From NCBI GenBank assembly GCA_015487975.1, contig WFOS01000064.1, positions 1-64,000 of the forward strand: a stretch of DNA of 64,000 nucleotides. The letters run 5' to 3'. A program made the position numbers and the translations under genes. The DNA is from Ardenticatena sp. (GTDB lineage: Bacteria; Chloroflexota; Anaerolineae; Ardenticatenales; Ardenticatenaceae). Under the pieces are notes generated by a model. That model was given only the letters and a program-made list of their open reading frames with translations, was not told the origin of the DNA and did no database searches. Of this stretch, positions 51,031 through 60,912 are shown in pieces. How positions within the stretch are numbered: the stretch's first letter is position 1; each line of letters opens with the position of its first letter.

Positions 51031-51271
51031 TGCGGATATCGGCATGGAAGAACTGGTCGAATTCATCGCCAAAAATCTGGTAGACCATCCCGAAGACGTG
51101 CGCGTCACCAGCGAAAAACGTGGTCGCCGCGTGCGTATCACGCTCTCGGTCGCGCCCGACGACATGGGGCGTGTGATTGGCCGCCAGGGGCGCGTCGCTG
51201 AAGCGATCCGCAACGTGGTGCATGTAGTGGCACAAAAACGTGGGCTCTTTGTGGATGTGGACATTCGCTAA
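51023..51271 (+). CDS. khpA: KH-domain RNA-binding protein KhpA
   Basis: [24 protein letters not shown]; rpsP-khpA-rimM synteny. Confidence 0.93.
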   Translation: MPDADIGMEELVEFIAKNLVDHPEDVRVTSEKRGRRVRITLSVAPDDMGRVIGRQGRVAEAIRNVVHVVAQKRGLFVDVDIR

Positions 51272-51274
51272 GCC

Positions 51275-51787
51275 ATGGCGGATGATTTTCTGACATTGGG
51301 GCGAATCGTCGCACCTCACGGCATACGTGGCGAAGTCAAAGTTCGTATTCTGACAGACGATATCGAATTTGTCTTCGACCTCGAACAGGTCTACCTGGGG
51401 CGACAGACGCCACAACCGTATGCCGTGAAAGGGGTGCGCTTGCACAAAGGCATGTTGTTGTTCATGCTGGAAGGCGTCACCACCCGCAACGACGCCGAAG
51501 CCCTGCGCGGTGAGTATGTGGTCATCCCACGTGAGTGGGCACCGCCGCTGGGCGAAGACGAGTACTACGTGCACCAACTCATTGGCTTGCGTGCCATCAC
51601 AACCGAAGGGGAAGAGCTGGGGCGCGTGGTTGATGTGATGTTCACCAACGGTGCCAACGATGTCTATGTGGTGCGTGGTGAACGGTATGACGAGGTGTTG
51701 ATTCCTGCCATTCGCCAGGTGGTCAAGGAGATCAACCTGGAAAAAGGCGAAATGCTCATCGAAGTCATGGATGGGCTCTTGGATTGA
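51275..51787 (+). CDS. rimM: ribosome maturation factor RimM
   Basis: LTLGRIVAPHGIRGEVKVRILTD; YYVHQLIGL; VLIPAIRQVVKEINLEKGEMLIEVMDGLLD. Confidence 0.94.
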   Translation: MADDFLTLGRIVAPHGIRGEVKVRILTDDIEFVFDLEQVYLGRQTPQPYAVKGVRLHKGMLLFMLEGVTTRNDAEALRGEYVVIPREWAPPLGEDEYYVHQLIGLRAITTEGEELGRVVDVMFTNGANDVYVVRGERYDEVLIPAIRQVVKEINLEKGEMLIEVMDGLLD

Positions 51788-51837
51788 CAAACCAGAAGGC
51801 ACGAGGGGGCGTGCCTTTTTGCGGGGGACAAGGCGCA

Positions 51838-51880
51838 CGGAAAAATGCCACGGTGGCAACGCCGTGGCATTTTTCTTTTC
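51838..51880 (+). terminator. intrinsic terminator after rimM
   Basis: AAAAATGCCACGG-TGGCAACG-CCGTGGCATTTTTC; a second weaker hairpin AAGGCACG/CGTGCCTTTTT precedes it. Confidence 0.85.
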
Positions 51881-51945
51881 GTTTTGCCACTCTACAATGT
51901 TCGCACTTGATTTTCAAGAGGTGCCATAAAAAGAAAGGGGGGGCT

Positions 51946-54900
51946 ATGACGCAAAATCGCGCCCAACGCTATCTGGATGCACTGCGAACCCGTGTGCTTG
52001 TGTACGACGGTGCTATGGGCACTTCGCTGCAAAAAATGAACTTGACCGCCCAGGATTTTGGTGGTGCTACGTATGAGGGGTGCAACGACTATCTCGTCAT
52101 CACTCGCCCCGATGTTGTCGAACGTGTCCACCGCTCCTACCTGGACGTGGGCGCCGATGTCATCGAAACGGATACCTTCCGCTCGAACCGTATCACGCTC
52201 AAAGAATACACACTGCAAGACCGCGTCATCGACATCAACCGGGCTGCCGCCGCTCTGGCACGTCGCCTTGCCGATGAGTACAGCACCCACGAAAAACCCC
52301 GCTTCGTTGCCGGTTCGATCGGACCAAGTGGGATGCTCCCCTCGGCAAACGACCCTGTGCTCAGCAACATCACCTATGGCGAACTGGTGGACGTATTCCG
52401 CGAACAGGCAGTGGGGTTGTTGCTCGGTGGTGCCGATGTGCTCCTCATCGAGACCAGCCAGGATATTCTGGAAGTCAAAGCTGCCGTCGAAGGGCTGAAA
52501 CGCGCCATCCAGGAAACGGGCATCCGCGCTGCCATTCAGGCACAAGTCACACTGGACACCACAGGGCGCATGCTGCTCGGCACCGACATCAGCGCCGCGC
52601 TCACCATCCTGGAACCGCTTGGCATCGATGCCATCGGGCTGAACTGTTCCACAGGCCCCGACTACATGCGCGAACCGATCCGCTATCTCACAAGCCACAC
52701 CCATTTGCCCGTTTCAGCCATTCCGAATGCGGGCTTGCCCATCAACGTCGACGGCGAAGCCGTCTACCCCATGGAACCCGAACCCATGGCCGAAATGCTC
52801 TTGCAATTCGTGCAAGAATTTGGCTGCAACATCATCGGCGGCTGCTGCGGCACCACCCCCGAGCATATTCGCCTGCTGGTCGAAGGTGTGCAGGGCATCG
52901 ACCCGTGGACGCGTCGTCCCACCACCATCGACACAACGCCACGCGTTGCCAGTGCCATGCGTGCCACCGACATCAAGCAAATTCCAGCGCCCACATTGGT
53001 CGGCGAGCGTGTCAACAGTCAGGGAAGCCGTAAAGTCAAACGCCTGTTGCTGGAAGAGAACTACGACGCCCTGCTCGAAATCGCCCACGACCAGGTGGAA
53101 GGTGGGGCCCACATGCTCGATGTCTGCGTCGCGCTGACTGAGCGCACCGATGAAGCAGAGCAGATGCGGCGACTGGTGAAGTTGCTCAGCCAGAGCGTCG
53201 ATGTGCCGCTCATGATCGACTCCACCGAAGCCGAAGTGATTCGGGTGGCGCTTGAAACGTACCCTGGGCGTGCCATCGTCAATTCCATCAACATGGAAAA
53301 TGGCCGCCAACGTATCGAAGAGGTCTTGCCGCTTGTCGAACAACATGGCGCTGCTGTCGTCGCCCTGACCATCGACGAGGAAGGCATGGCACACACCGCC
53401 GAGCGTAAATTCGCCATTGCCAAGCGCATGTACGATATTGCCACGCAAGAATACGGCTTGCCGCCCGAAGCGCTGATTTTCGATGTGCTCACCTTCCCCA
53501 TCACGACAGGGCAACCGGAGCTGCGCCGCGCCGCCATCGAAACGTTAGAAGGGATCCGTCGTGTGAAAGCCGAGCTGCCTGGCGCGTTCACCCTCTTGGG
53601 GGTGAGCAATGTTTCGTTTGGGCTGAAACCGGCCGCACGCGCCGTCCTCAACAGTGTCTTTCTGCACCATGCCGTCGAAGCAGGGCTCGACATGGCAATC
53701 GTCAACCCCAAGCACATTACGCCCTACTTCGAGATTCCCGAAGAACAACGCACGCTCATGGATGATTTGATTTTCGATCGTCGGGATGATGCACTGGCGC
53801 GTGTGATCCAATTCTTCGAAGAAAACGAGGTAGCACTGGCCGGCGATGAACGCATCGACCCCACCGAGGGGATGAGCGTCGAAGAGAAGCTCTACTGGCA
53901 CATTGTCCATCGCAAAAAAGAGGGGGTGGAAGCGCTCGTGGACGAAGCCGTGCAGCACCATGACCCCGTATGGGTGCTGAACAATGTCATGCTGCCAGCG
54001 ATGAAAGAGGTGGGCGACAAATTCGGTGCGGGCGAGCTGATTTTGCCATTTGTGTTGCAAAGCGCCGAGGTGATGAAAAAAGCCGTCGCGCGGTTGGAAA
54101 CCTACCTGGAACGCAAAGAAGGCGCCAGCAAGGGGACGGTGGTACTGGCAACCGTCTTTGGCGATGTGCACGATATCGGCAAAAACCTGGTCGGCACGAT
54201 TTTGAGCAACAATGGCTACACCGTGGTAGACCTGGGCAAACAGGTGCCCGTCAACACCATCATCGACGCGGCCATCGAACACAACGCGGTGGCCATTGGG
54301 TTGAGTGCCTTGCTGGTGAGCACCAGCAAGCAAATGCCCATTTGTGTGCAGGAACTGCACAAGCGCGGGCTTTCTTTCCCTGTGCTGGTGGGTGGCGCCG
54401 CCATCAACCGCCGCTTTGGGTATCGCATCATGTTCATGGACGATGGGTCAGTGTACGAACCCGGGGTCTTCTACTGCAAGGATGCCTTCGAGGGGCTCGC
54501 TGTCGTTGACAAACTGACGGGCGACCCCGAAGAGCGGGCTGCTTTTGTCGCTGAGGTGAAAGCCAAAGCCCGCCGCACGCTCGAACGCAGCCCAACTACC
54601 ACGACACCTACGCCCGCTGAAACACCTGCCGAACGGTCTGTGCCCCCTGCGCCGAACATTCCCACGCCCCCCTTCTGGGGCACACGCCTGGTGGCGCGTG
54701 ACGAGATCGACGTTCGCGAGGTGGTGTCCTATTTCGACCTGGACACGCTTTATCGCCTGCACTGGGGTGGGCGTGGGAAACGTGGTGATGAGTGGGACGA
54801 ACTGGTGGCGACTGTTTTTGAACCAACCTTGCGCCGCCTGACGGATGAACTCATCGAAACGGAGTGGCTTTCGTTCGGAGCGCTGTATGGCTACTTCCCC

Positions 54901-55476
54901 GTCGCCGCCGATGGCAACACGCTCATCGTTTTCGATCCAGACGACCACGAACGCGAAGTCGCCCGCTTCACTTTCCCGCGCCAACCCGACCGTCAGCGGC
55001 TCTGCCTGGCGGACTATTTCGTCCCCGCGGACGAAGGACGTGACGTGGCCGCGCTGCAAGTGGTGACAGCGGGGCCCGAAGCCACGCAACGCATCGAAGC
55101 GTTACAAGCAGCGGACGACTATACCGAGGCGTACTTCATCAATGGATTTGCCGATCAGTTGGCAGAAGGACTTGCCGAATGGACACACCGCCGTATCCGG
55201 CGCGAGTTGGGGCTGGCGGAAGGGCGCGGCCTGCGCTACTCGTGGGGCTATCCCGCCTGCCCAGACCTGCAACAGCAAGTTGATGTCCTTCGTTTGCTGG
55301 GTGGTGACCGGCTAGGCGTGCGGCTTTCCAGCGGCTACCAACTGATTCCTGAACAAAGCACTGCCGCCATTGTGGTACACCACCCAGACGCCATCTATTT
55401 CTCGACAGGTGTGGAACGCCGCCAACAAGAAGAAGCCATTCGCGAGGTATTGGGTGAGTTGCGTTTGGATGAGTAA
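51946..55476 (+). CDS. metH: cobalamin-dependent methionine synthase
   Basis: YDGAMGTSLQKMNL; GCCGTTPEHI; pterin-binding region; B12 motif DVHDIGKNLVGTIL; C-terminal AdoMet-activation domain. Confidence 0.95.
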   Translation: MTQNRAQRYLDALRTRVLVYDGAMGTSLQKMNLTAQDFGGATYEGCNDYLVITRPDVVERVHRSYLDVGADVIETDTFRSNRITLKEYTLQDRVIDINRAAAALARRLADEYSTHEKPRFVAGSIGPSGMLPSANDPVLSNITYGELVDVFREQAVGLLLGGADVLLIETSQDILEVKAAVEGLKRAIQETGIRAAIQAQVTLDTTGRMLLGTDISAALTILEPLGIDAIGLNCSTGPDYMREPIRYLTSHTHLPVSAIPNAGLPINVDGEAVYPMEPEPMAEMLLQFVQEFGCNIIGGCCGTTPEHIRLLVEGVQGIDPWTRRPTTIDTTPRVASAMRATDIKQIPAPTLVGERVNSQGSRKVKRLLLEENYDALLEIAHDQVEGGAHMLDVCVALTERTDEAEQMRRLVKLLSQSVDVPLMIDSTEAEVIRVALETYPGRAIVNSINMENGRQRIEEVLPLVEQHGAAVVALTIDEEGMAHTAERKFAIAKRMYDIATQEYGLPPEALIFDVLTFPITTGQPELRRAAIETLEGIRRVKAELPGAFTLLGVSNVSFGLKPAARAVLNSVFLHHAVEAGLDMAIVNPKHITPYFEIPEEQRTLMDDLIFDRRDDALARVIQFFEENEVALAGDERIDPTEGMSVEEKLYWHIVHRKKEGVEALVDEAVQHHDPVWVLNNVMLPAMKEVGDKFGAGELILPFVLQSAEVMKKAVARLETYLERKEGASKGTVVLATVFGDVHDIGKNLVGTILSNNGYTVVDLGKQVPVNTIIDAAIEHNAVAIGLSALLVSTSKQMPICVQELHKRGLSFPVLVGGAAINRRFGYRIMFMDDGSVYEPGVFYCKDAFEGLAVVDKLTGDPEERAAFVAEVKAKARRTLERSPTTTTPTPAETPAERSVPPAPNIPTPPFWGTRLVARDEIDVREVVSYFDLDTLYRLHWGGRGKRGDEWDELVATVFEPTLRRLTDELIETEWLSFGALYGYFPVAADGNTLIVFDPDDHEREVARFTFPRQPDRQRLCLADYFVPADEGRDVAALQVVTAGPEATQRIEALQAADDYTEAYFINGFADQLAEGLAEWTHRRIRRELGLAEGRGLRYSWGYPACPDLQQQVDVLRLLGGDRLGVRLSSGYQLIPEQSTAAIVVHHPDAIYFSTGVERRQQEEAIREVLGELRLDE

Positions 55477-55552
55477 ACACGTCTGAAATGCATTACGAAA
55501 GGCGGGGAATCTTCCCCGCCTTCTCTTGCTTTTGGCGCCAATGATTTCACAT

Positions 55553-56983
55553 TCACGAACGTGCCGGTTTGGGCGCACGTTCGGCAGATGGCTCTTCGTC
55601 GATGGCTTTCTCTTCGGCCGATGAGGGGAGTGTCGCATGTTGCTGCTGTGGCGCCTCATCGAAATCTGGCAACAACGCTTCGAAATGGCGTAAAGCAGGT
55701 ACCATCAATCCAATCGCCACAACAGTCGCAGCACTCAATCCCGTGACGACAAAAAGCAATGCAATCCCCGCCGCTGAATCCGTCCCCACAAGAACCCGCA
55801 ATGTATCTGCTACTGGGCCAGCCCCTTGCTCGACAAAGGGCTGAAAAACCTTTTCAGCCAGCAGTGGCCCGATCACATACGCCGCTGCCACTGGTGCTTG
55901 AACGAACAAAAACTCGGCGCCAAATACACGCCCCTGCAGAGCAGGCGGTACTTTTCGTTGCAGCAGCGCACGGCGCACGGCGTACCCAATTGGCAACCAG
56001 AAGGCCGCAATGAAAGTGCTTACCAGCCACATGGGGAGCGAACGCCCTAGCCCGACGGTTGTATTCCCAAATAAGAAAGCAACGATGAGTGGCACATACG
56101 CCCAGAGAATCCGATTGCGTTTGGGACCGCCCCAACGGAGCATGAGCATGCCACCCAGCACATAGCCCAACGCATAGACCGACATCCCCGCAGCGTAGGC
56201 AAACTCGCTACCACCGCTTCGTGCGAGATAGTAGGCATTGAGAATCGAAAAACCCATGGCGTTGAAGAAGTTCGCACCCGCCAATACCAATGTCATCGCA
56301 CGCAACGGGGCGCTTTCCCAAATGTACTTGATGCCAAAGAGCAGTTCATCGCGAAAACGCTTCTGGAACGTCTGTTCCTTGCCAGGCACATCCGGAATGG
56401 CGATGAATGGCAATACGCCCACGGCAAAGAAGAAGGTGATGGCATCGAGTGTGAAAATGGTCAACAACCCAAATTTCGCCAGGACAGCCGCAGCGATGAA
56501 AGGCGCGATGATGCGTGCCGCCTGTTGCGACGTGTTCCGCAAGCCATTGAAACGTGCGTACTCCTCTTTGGGCAACATCAACGTCACGATGGTGGTAAAC
56601 GCTGGCATTTGAAAGCCCTCGAACAAGCTCAGCAACAACGTCGCCACATAGACATGTTCGAGGCGTAAATTTCCGGTGACGTACAACCCTACCAACATAA
56701 ATGTTACGACACCGGATGCACAGTCACTGAGTGCCATCACCCACTTGCGGTTCCAGCGATCGACGAGCGCCCCCCCGAGCAGCCCAAAGAAGAGCGACGG
56801 CAGCAACGCCATCAAAAGCAAGGTACCGAGAATGAGCGGACGCCCCGTCTCCTCCCACGCCCAATACACCACGCCAAAGCGCGTCAGGGAAGACCCAATG
56901 AGCGAGACGAATTGCCCAAACCAGAGGAGTAAGAAACCGCGGGTGCCTGTCAGTTGGGGCCATTTCCGTTGCGTGCTTGTCAT
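55553..56983 (-). CDS. MFS transporter (DHA3-like)
   Basis: LLWFGQFVSLIGSSLTRFGVVYWAWEETGRPLILGTLLLMALLPSLFFGLLGGALVDRWNRKW. Confidence 0.88.
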   Translation of the reverse strand: MTSTQRKWPQLTGTRGFLLLWFGQFVSLIGSSLTRFGVVYWAWEETGRPLILGTLLLMALLPSLFFGLLGGALVDRWNRKWVMALSDCASGVVTFMLVGLYVTGNLRLEHVYVATLLLSLFEGFQMPAFTTIVTLMLPKEEYARFNGLRNTSQQAARIIAPFIAAAVLAKFGLLTIFTLDAITFFFAVGVLPFIAIPDVPGKEQTFQKRFRDELLFGIKYIWESAPLRAMTLVLAGANFFNAMGFSILNAYYLARSGGSEFAYAAGMSVYALGYVLGGMLMLRWGGPKRNRILWAYVPLIVAFLFGNTTVGLGRSLPMWLVSTFIAAFWLPIGYAVRRALLQRKVPPALQGRVFGAEFLFVQAPVAAAYVIGPLLAEKVFQPFVEQGAGPVADTLRVLVGTDSAAGIALLFVVTGLSAATVVAIGLMVPALRHFEALLPDFDEAPQQQHATLPSSAEEKAIDEEPSAERAPKPARS

Positions 56984-57139
56984 CTCAGGTTCTGCTCCTC
57001 TTCAGTGGATAGATTCGGAGAACCGCCAGAATGTGGAGCGCACGAAAGACAATCGAACCAGCCAAGAAGACCGCACTTAGCGTATTGGTTTTTCCAAATA
57101 ACGCAAATACGTTTTGTCATCCCTCGCCATTTTTGCGCC

Positions 57140-57619
57140 TCACACAAAACGTACCACGGCTACCCACTTCACCTGACGCAACGCATCCTCACGTTCGCCC
57201 GGCACAATCAAACGCACAAGCCCATCGCGCCGAGAGAGCGGCACCCCATCACGGGCATATGCCAGCAAAACGGGGCCAATCGACGCCTGTGGTGCGGCTT
57301 CTTCGGCCGTGAGCCGTGTGCCAAAACCATCGGCGCTTACAATCTCTGCAACCTGCCACGGGACTGTAATGCCCAACGCCGCGCACAAGTCCGGAAGCGT
57401 GACCCCCGTAAACGTGAAAGGCCCTGAGGTGCCATGCCCCGTACTCACGATGAAACACTCTTCCGCTGTGGTTGCAGGCCAGGTACGGAGCATCTCCGGC
57501 GTCACATGGAATGAGCGCCCATCAGGCGCCACGACAACGAACGTGGGGTCGTCATGCGGCGGTTCGGGGTTTGGATCGTGCGCATGCGGGCGCAATGGGT
57601 CGTGCTGATGCGTGTCCAT
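57140..57619 (-). CDS. molybdopterin-binding-domain-like protein (sulfite oxidase fold, small)
   Basis: GPFTFTGVTLPDLCAALGI...SADGFGTRLTAEEA...LLAYARDGVPLSRRDGLVRLIVPGEREDALRQVKWVAVVRF. Confidence 0.7.
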   Translation of the reverse strand: MDTHQHDPLRPHAHDPNPEPPHDDPTFVVVAPDGRSFHVTPEMLRTWPATTAEECFIVSTGHGTSGPFTFTGVTLPDLCAALGITVPWQVAEIVSADGFGTRLTAEEAAPQASIGPVLLAYARDGVPLSRRDGLVRLIVPGEREDALRQVKWVAVVRFV

Positions 57620-57724
57620 CTCTCCTCCACATCAATCTGTGCCTGCGTTGACAGATGAGCATCGCGCTTCAATAATGCAACAAAGCCGCACACCAGCCAA
57701 ACCAACACGCATGGAGCAGAGACG

Positions 57725-58987
57725 ATGCGCTTTCGAACACCCACCCAGCGCCTGACCATCTACATTGGCGAAAGTGACCAGTGGAAAGGCCGCCCACTCT
57801 GGCAAGCCATTCTGCAACGCCTCCGCGAAGAAGGCGTTGCAGGGGCCACTGTCATTCGCGGCATGGCGGGGTTTGGAGCACACAGCCGAATTCACACCGT
57901 CTCGCTGGTGCGGCTCTCATCCGACCTTCCGATTATCATCGAAGTTGTGGATGAAGAAGCCCGTCTGCAACAGGTGCTTCCCGCGCTCTCAGCTATGGTG
58001 CGCGAAGGGCTGATCACGCTGGAACCAGTGAAGGTTGTCAAATATGCCCATCGTCGCCTGCCTGCTTTGGGGGCTGATGTGCGTGTGGCCGACATCATGA
58101 GCCGCAACGTTCAAACGGTGCATCCGACCACGCCTGCGCATGAGGTGGCGCGGCTGTTGCTACGCCATGCGTTTCGCGCTGTTCCCGTCGTGGATGAGGA
58201 AGGGCGTGTCGTAGGTATCATTTCCGACGGTGATGTGTTGCGGCGTGGGGAGTTCGCCATTTCAGCCGGGCAAACGGTGAGCGAAGCAACCATTCAGGCC
58301 GCCCTGGCTGACCTTGCCGCCTCCAACCGTACTGCGGCGGACCTGATGACCACACCTGTCGAGACGATTCAGACGACGGCGCCTGCTATCGAAGCGGCAA
58401 CGCGCATGGCACATCGGGGCTTGAAGCGGCTCCCGGTGGTGGATGAACAGGGGCGTTTGGTCGGCATGCTGAGCCGTATCGATATCCTGCGGGCGATGAC
58501 AGACACGCTTCCTGCCGAGAATCCCCCACCGGTGTTCATCCGCGCAACGGATCTGATCAGCAAGGCGATCACGCAAGATGTGCCACGCCTCCCGCCTGAG
58601 GCACCACTGAGCGATGTTGCAACTGCCATCGTCGGGAGTTCGGTACGGCAGGTGATTGTCGTCGATGAAGAAGAGCACCCATTAGGCGTGATTACCGACG
58701 GCACCCTGATTCGTTGGGCCGAACAACGCCAACATGGGGGGCTCGTGCGTGCGTTGCTCCGCTACTTCGTTCCGCAAGAAGCTTTGTCGCTCGATGATGC
58801 CACCACGGCACGCGACTTGATGCAGCCTGTGAAGACCATTCGCGCTGATACCCCCGTTGGCGATGTGCTCCACCGTATGGTGACCGAAGGGGTCAAGCGT
58901 GCCGTCGTCGAGGATGACGAGGGGCGCATGGTGGGGATTGCCGATCGCCAGCAACTGCTGCATGCGCTCTTGGGAACGAACGGCTGA
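57725..58987 (+). CDS. DUF190 domain fused to multiple CBS domains
   Basis: N-terminal RLTIYIGESDQWKGRPLWQAILQRLREEGVAGATVIRGMAGFG (DUF190); then CBS repeats VADIMSRNVQTVHP, AADLMTTPVETIQT, ISKAITQDVPRL, ARDLMQPVKTIRA. Confidence 0.88.
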   Translation: MRFRTPTQRLTIYIGESDQWKGRPLWQAILQRLREEGVAGATVIRGMAGFGAHSRIHTVSLVRLSSDLPIIIEVVDEEARLQQVLPALSAMVREGLITLEPVKVVKYAHRRLPALGADVRVADIMSRNVQTVHPTTPAHEVARLLLRHAFRAVPVVDEEGRVVGIISDGDVLRRGEFAISAGQTVSEATIQAALADLAASNRTAADLMTTPVETIQTTAPAIEAATRMAHRGLKRLPVVDEQGRLVGMLSRIDILRAMTDTLPAENPPPVFIRATDLISKAITQDVPRLPPEAPLSDVATAIVGSSVRQVIVVDEEEHPLGVITDGTLIRWAEQRQHGGLVRALLRYFVPQEALSLDDATTARDLMQPVKTIRADTPVGDVLHRMVTEGVKRAVVEDDEGRMVGIADRQQLLHALLGTNG

Positions 58988-59049
58988 CCACCAGAAACGT
59001 GGTCAGCCGTTTCCATCTGTCGCCCCCATACCACCACATGTCAGCCGCG

Positions 59050-60825
59050 CTATTCCTTCATCCGCCGGCCGCCTTCTTCTGTCGAGAAAATCCAGGCGGC
59101 AATCTCACCAATGTCGATGTGGTCATCGAACGCCCATGTCGCCGGGTCGAACATAGGGCGATCATAGCGCGAACTGGAATCGAAGTCGGGAGATGGGACC
59201 GCCGCCGCTTCATCCAGCAAGCGCTGCATACGCGCCACCCAACGCGCCATGTTCGCGACACGTAAATCCACCCACTCGCTTTCCGCCCACCGCTCGATCG
59301 TCTCGGGTGTCACCTGCCAGCGATACCGCTCCCAACGATGCTCGGGGCGGCGGCGGTTGGCTGCCAGCAAGGTGCGCCCGTCGGGCATGAGAATGGGAAT
59401 ACCAATCGAAAGAAGCGACTGGCGCAAACGTGCATCTTCGTGCACCAACGCACTCACCTCGTCGGAAAGCTCCTGCGGGTCGCTTGCAGCAACAGCCGAG
59501 ACCGTACCCCGCACCCGTTTGAGCATGTAGGCCTCGTAGAGCAATTTCGAGAGTTTCGGTGGCCCCAAAATCTCGAATGCGACGCTTTCCACACCATGCT
59601 TCGCTTCCAGGTGTCGCGCCAACGCAATCGCACGTTGCCGCAACACTCCTGCACGATACGAGGGCCCCAACACCGCGCCATCCAAAGCGTTGATGACATC
59701 ACGCCCCGTGTTGATGCCTTCCAATTCGCGTACTACCGTCACCGCAATATCTTCTGGCGTCACCGCTTCCATCTGCCCCAAGGCGGTCAGCGCTGTGTAT
59801 TCCGCGAGCGAGAAGTAGCCGTTTTCGCCTGTGTCGATGAACACAGATTCAAGCACGCCCTCCACTTCCCGCCCAACGGGAAGCGTTTCGAGCGCAAACT
59901 CCCGCCCCTCTTCGAGCCGAATCCCCTCGTTGGGGGGGCAATCGTACAACGGAAATGGGCGCCCGCGCTTCCGAATGGGACCATATCCAATCTGTTTCCA
60001 CGTAATCGCCGCGGTCGGCTTTACTTCTTTCACCACAGGGCCGCCTGGCGTGCGTGCCATGAGGAAGAGCAACAATGTGTGCGCTCCGGCCATCGCCGTC
60101 TTGCTCAGCAGAACACGCGATGGTTTCTCTTCACCATGCGTGTAGGGGATGTTCAACCCCATGCCCCCCGTACCACTCGTGCCGACTTTGATATACGCAC
60201 GTGTCCCAGCGCGATGCATCGCTTCGTGCAAAATTTGCACATGGCGCACCAGTTGCGGCACGTAAATGCTTGCCAGCAACCGTTCCACTGCATTCACATA
60301 TTCCCCATTCTGCTCGGCGGGCTTTTCTTTGCCCATCGTCCATAGCTGCGTCGCACGGTCGTAAATGTCCAACACTTCGGCCGCACTGGTGTAAATGTCC
60401 TGGTACGCCAGCGCCGTCGCGGTGTTGATACAATCGACGATCGCATCGGGGATGATGCCCGGTGCGTACTCACTCGTCCCCATGACGAGTTGCGCCAAAA
60501 ACGATTCCTGCAAAATCGTTTCGTTCATCTCGCCCAAGACATCTTCGAACACCCAATGACGATACGTGGGCGACGTCAACACTTCGCGGCGGGGCAGATC
60601 TTTCATGGCAGCACGCACAAACACATTGCCCCATGCAGGAATCAGTTCGACATCGCTTTCGGGGAATTCGTCACGTAGACGCTGGACAGCTTTGCGGGCT
60701 TCATCTTCGAGCAAAGAGCTGACAATGAGGCGCTTCGGACGACGTGGAATCAATTCGCGGCATACAGCCATCCCAACCAGACCGTAGCCCCCCAACACGA
60801 GAATTGTACGATCGCGAATCTCCAT
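59050..60825 (-). CDS. NAD-dependent epimerase/SDR-like protein
   Basis: ILVLGGYGLVGMAVCRELIPRRPKRLIVSS; KVGTSGTGGMGLNIPYTHGEEKPSRVLLSK. Confidence 0.72.
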   Translation of the reverse strand: MEIRDRTILVLGGYGLVGMAVCRELIPRRPKRLIVSSLLEDEARKAVQRLRDEFPESDVELIPAWGNVFVRAAMKDLPRREVLTSPTYRHWVFEDVLGEMNETILQESFLAQLVMGTSEYAPGIIPDAIVDCINTATALAYQDIYTSAAEVLDIYDRATQLWTMGKEKPAEQNGEYVNAVERLLASIYVPQLVRHVQILHEAMHRAGTRAYIKVGTSGTGGMGLNIPYTHGEEKPSRVLLSKTAMAGAHTLLLFLMARTPGGPVVKEVKPTAAITWKQIGYGPIRKRGRPFPLYDCPPNEGIRLEEGREFALETLPVGREVEGVLESVFIDTGENGYFSLAEYTALTALGQMEAVTPEDIAVTVVRELEGINTGRDVINALDGAVLGPSYRAGVLRQRAIALARHLEAKHGVESVAFEILGPPKLSKLLYEAYMLKRVRGTVSAVAASDPQELSDEVSALVHEDARLRQSLLSIGIPILMPDGRTLLAANRRRPEHRWERYRWQVTPETIERWAESEWVDLRVANMARWVARMQRLLDEAAAVPSPDFDSSSRYDRPMFDPATWAFDDHIDIGEIAAWIFSTEEGGRRMKE

Positions 60826-60912
60826 TGGTCGAGCCTCCTCTTCGAGGTATTGTTTGTCGAATGCGCCGCTAGTCTACCACATCTCTCGTCATGTGGTGAA
60901 GTCCCTTCCGAC

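Noticed and set aside
51880-51946. Cobalamin or SAM riboswitch upstream of metH
   Set aside because: Only about 65 nt separate the upstream terminator from metH; too short for these aptamers.
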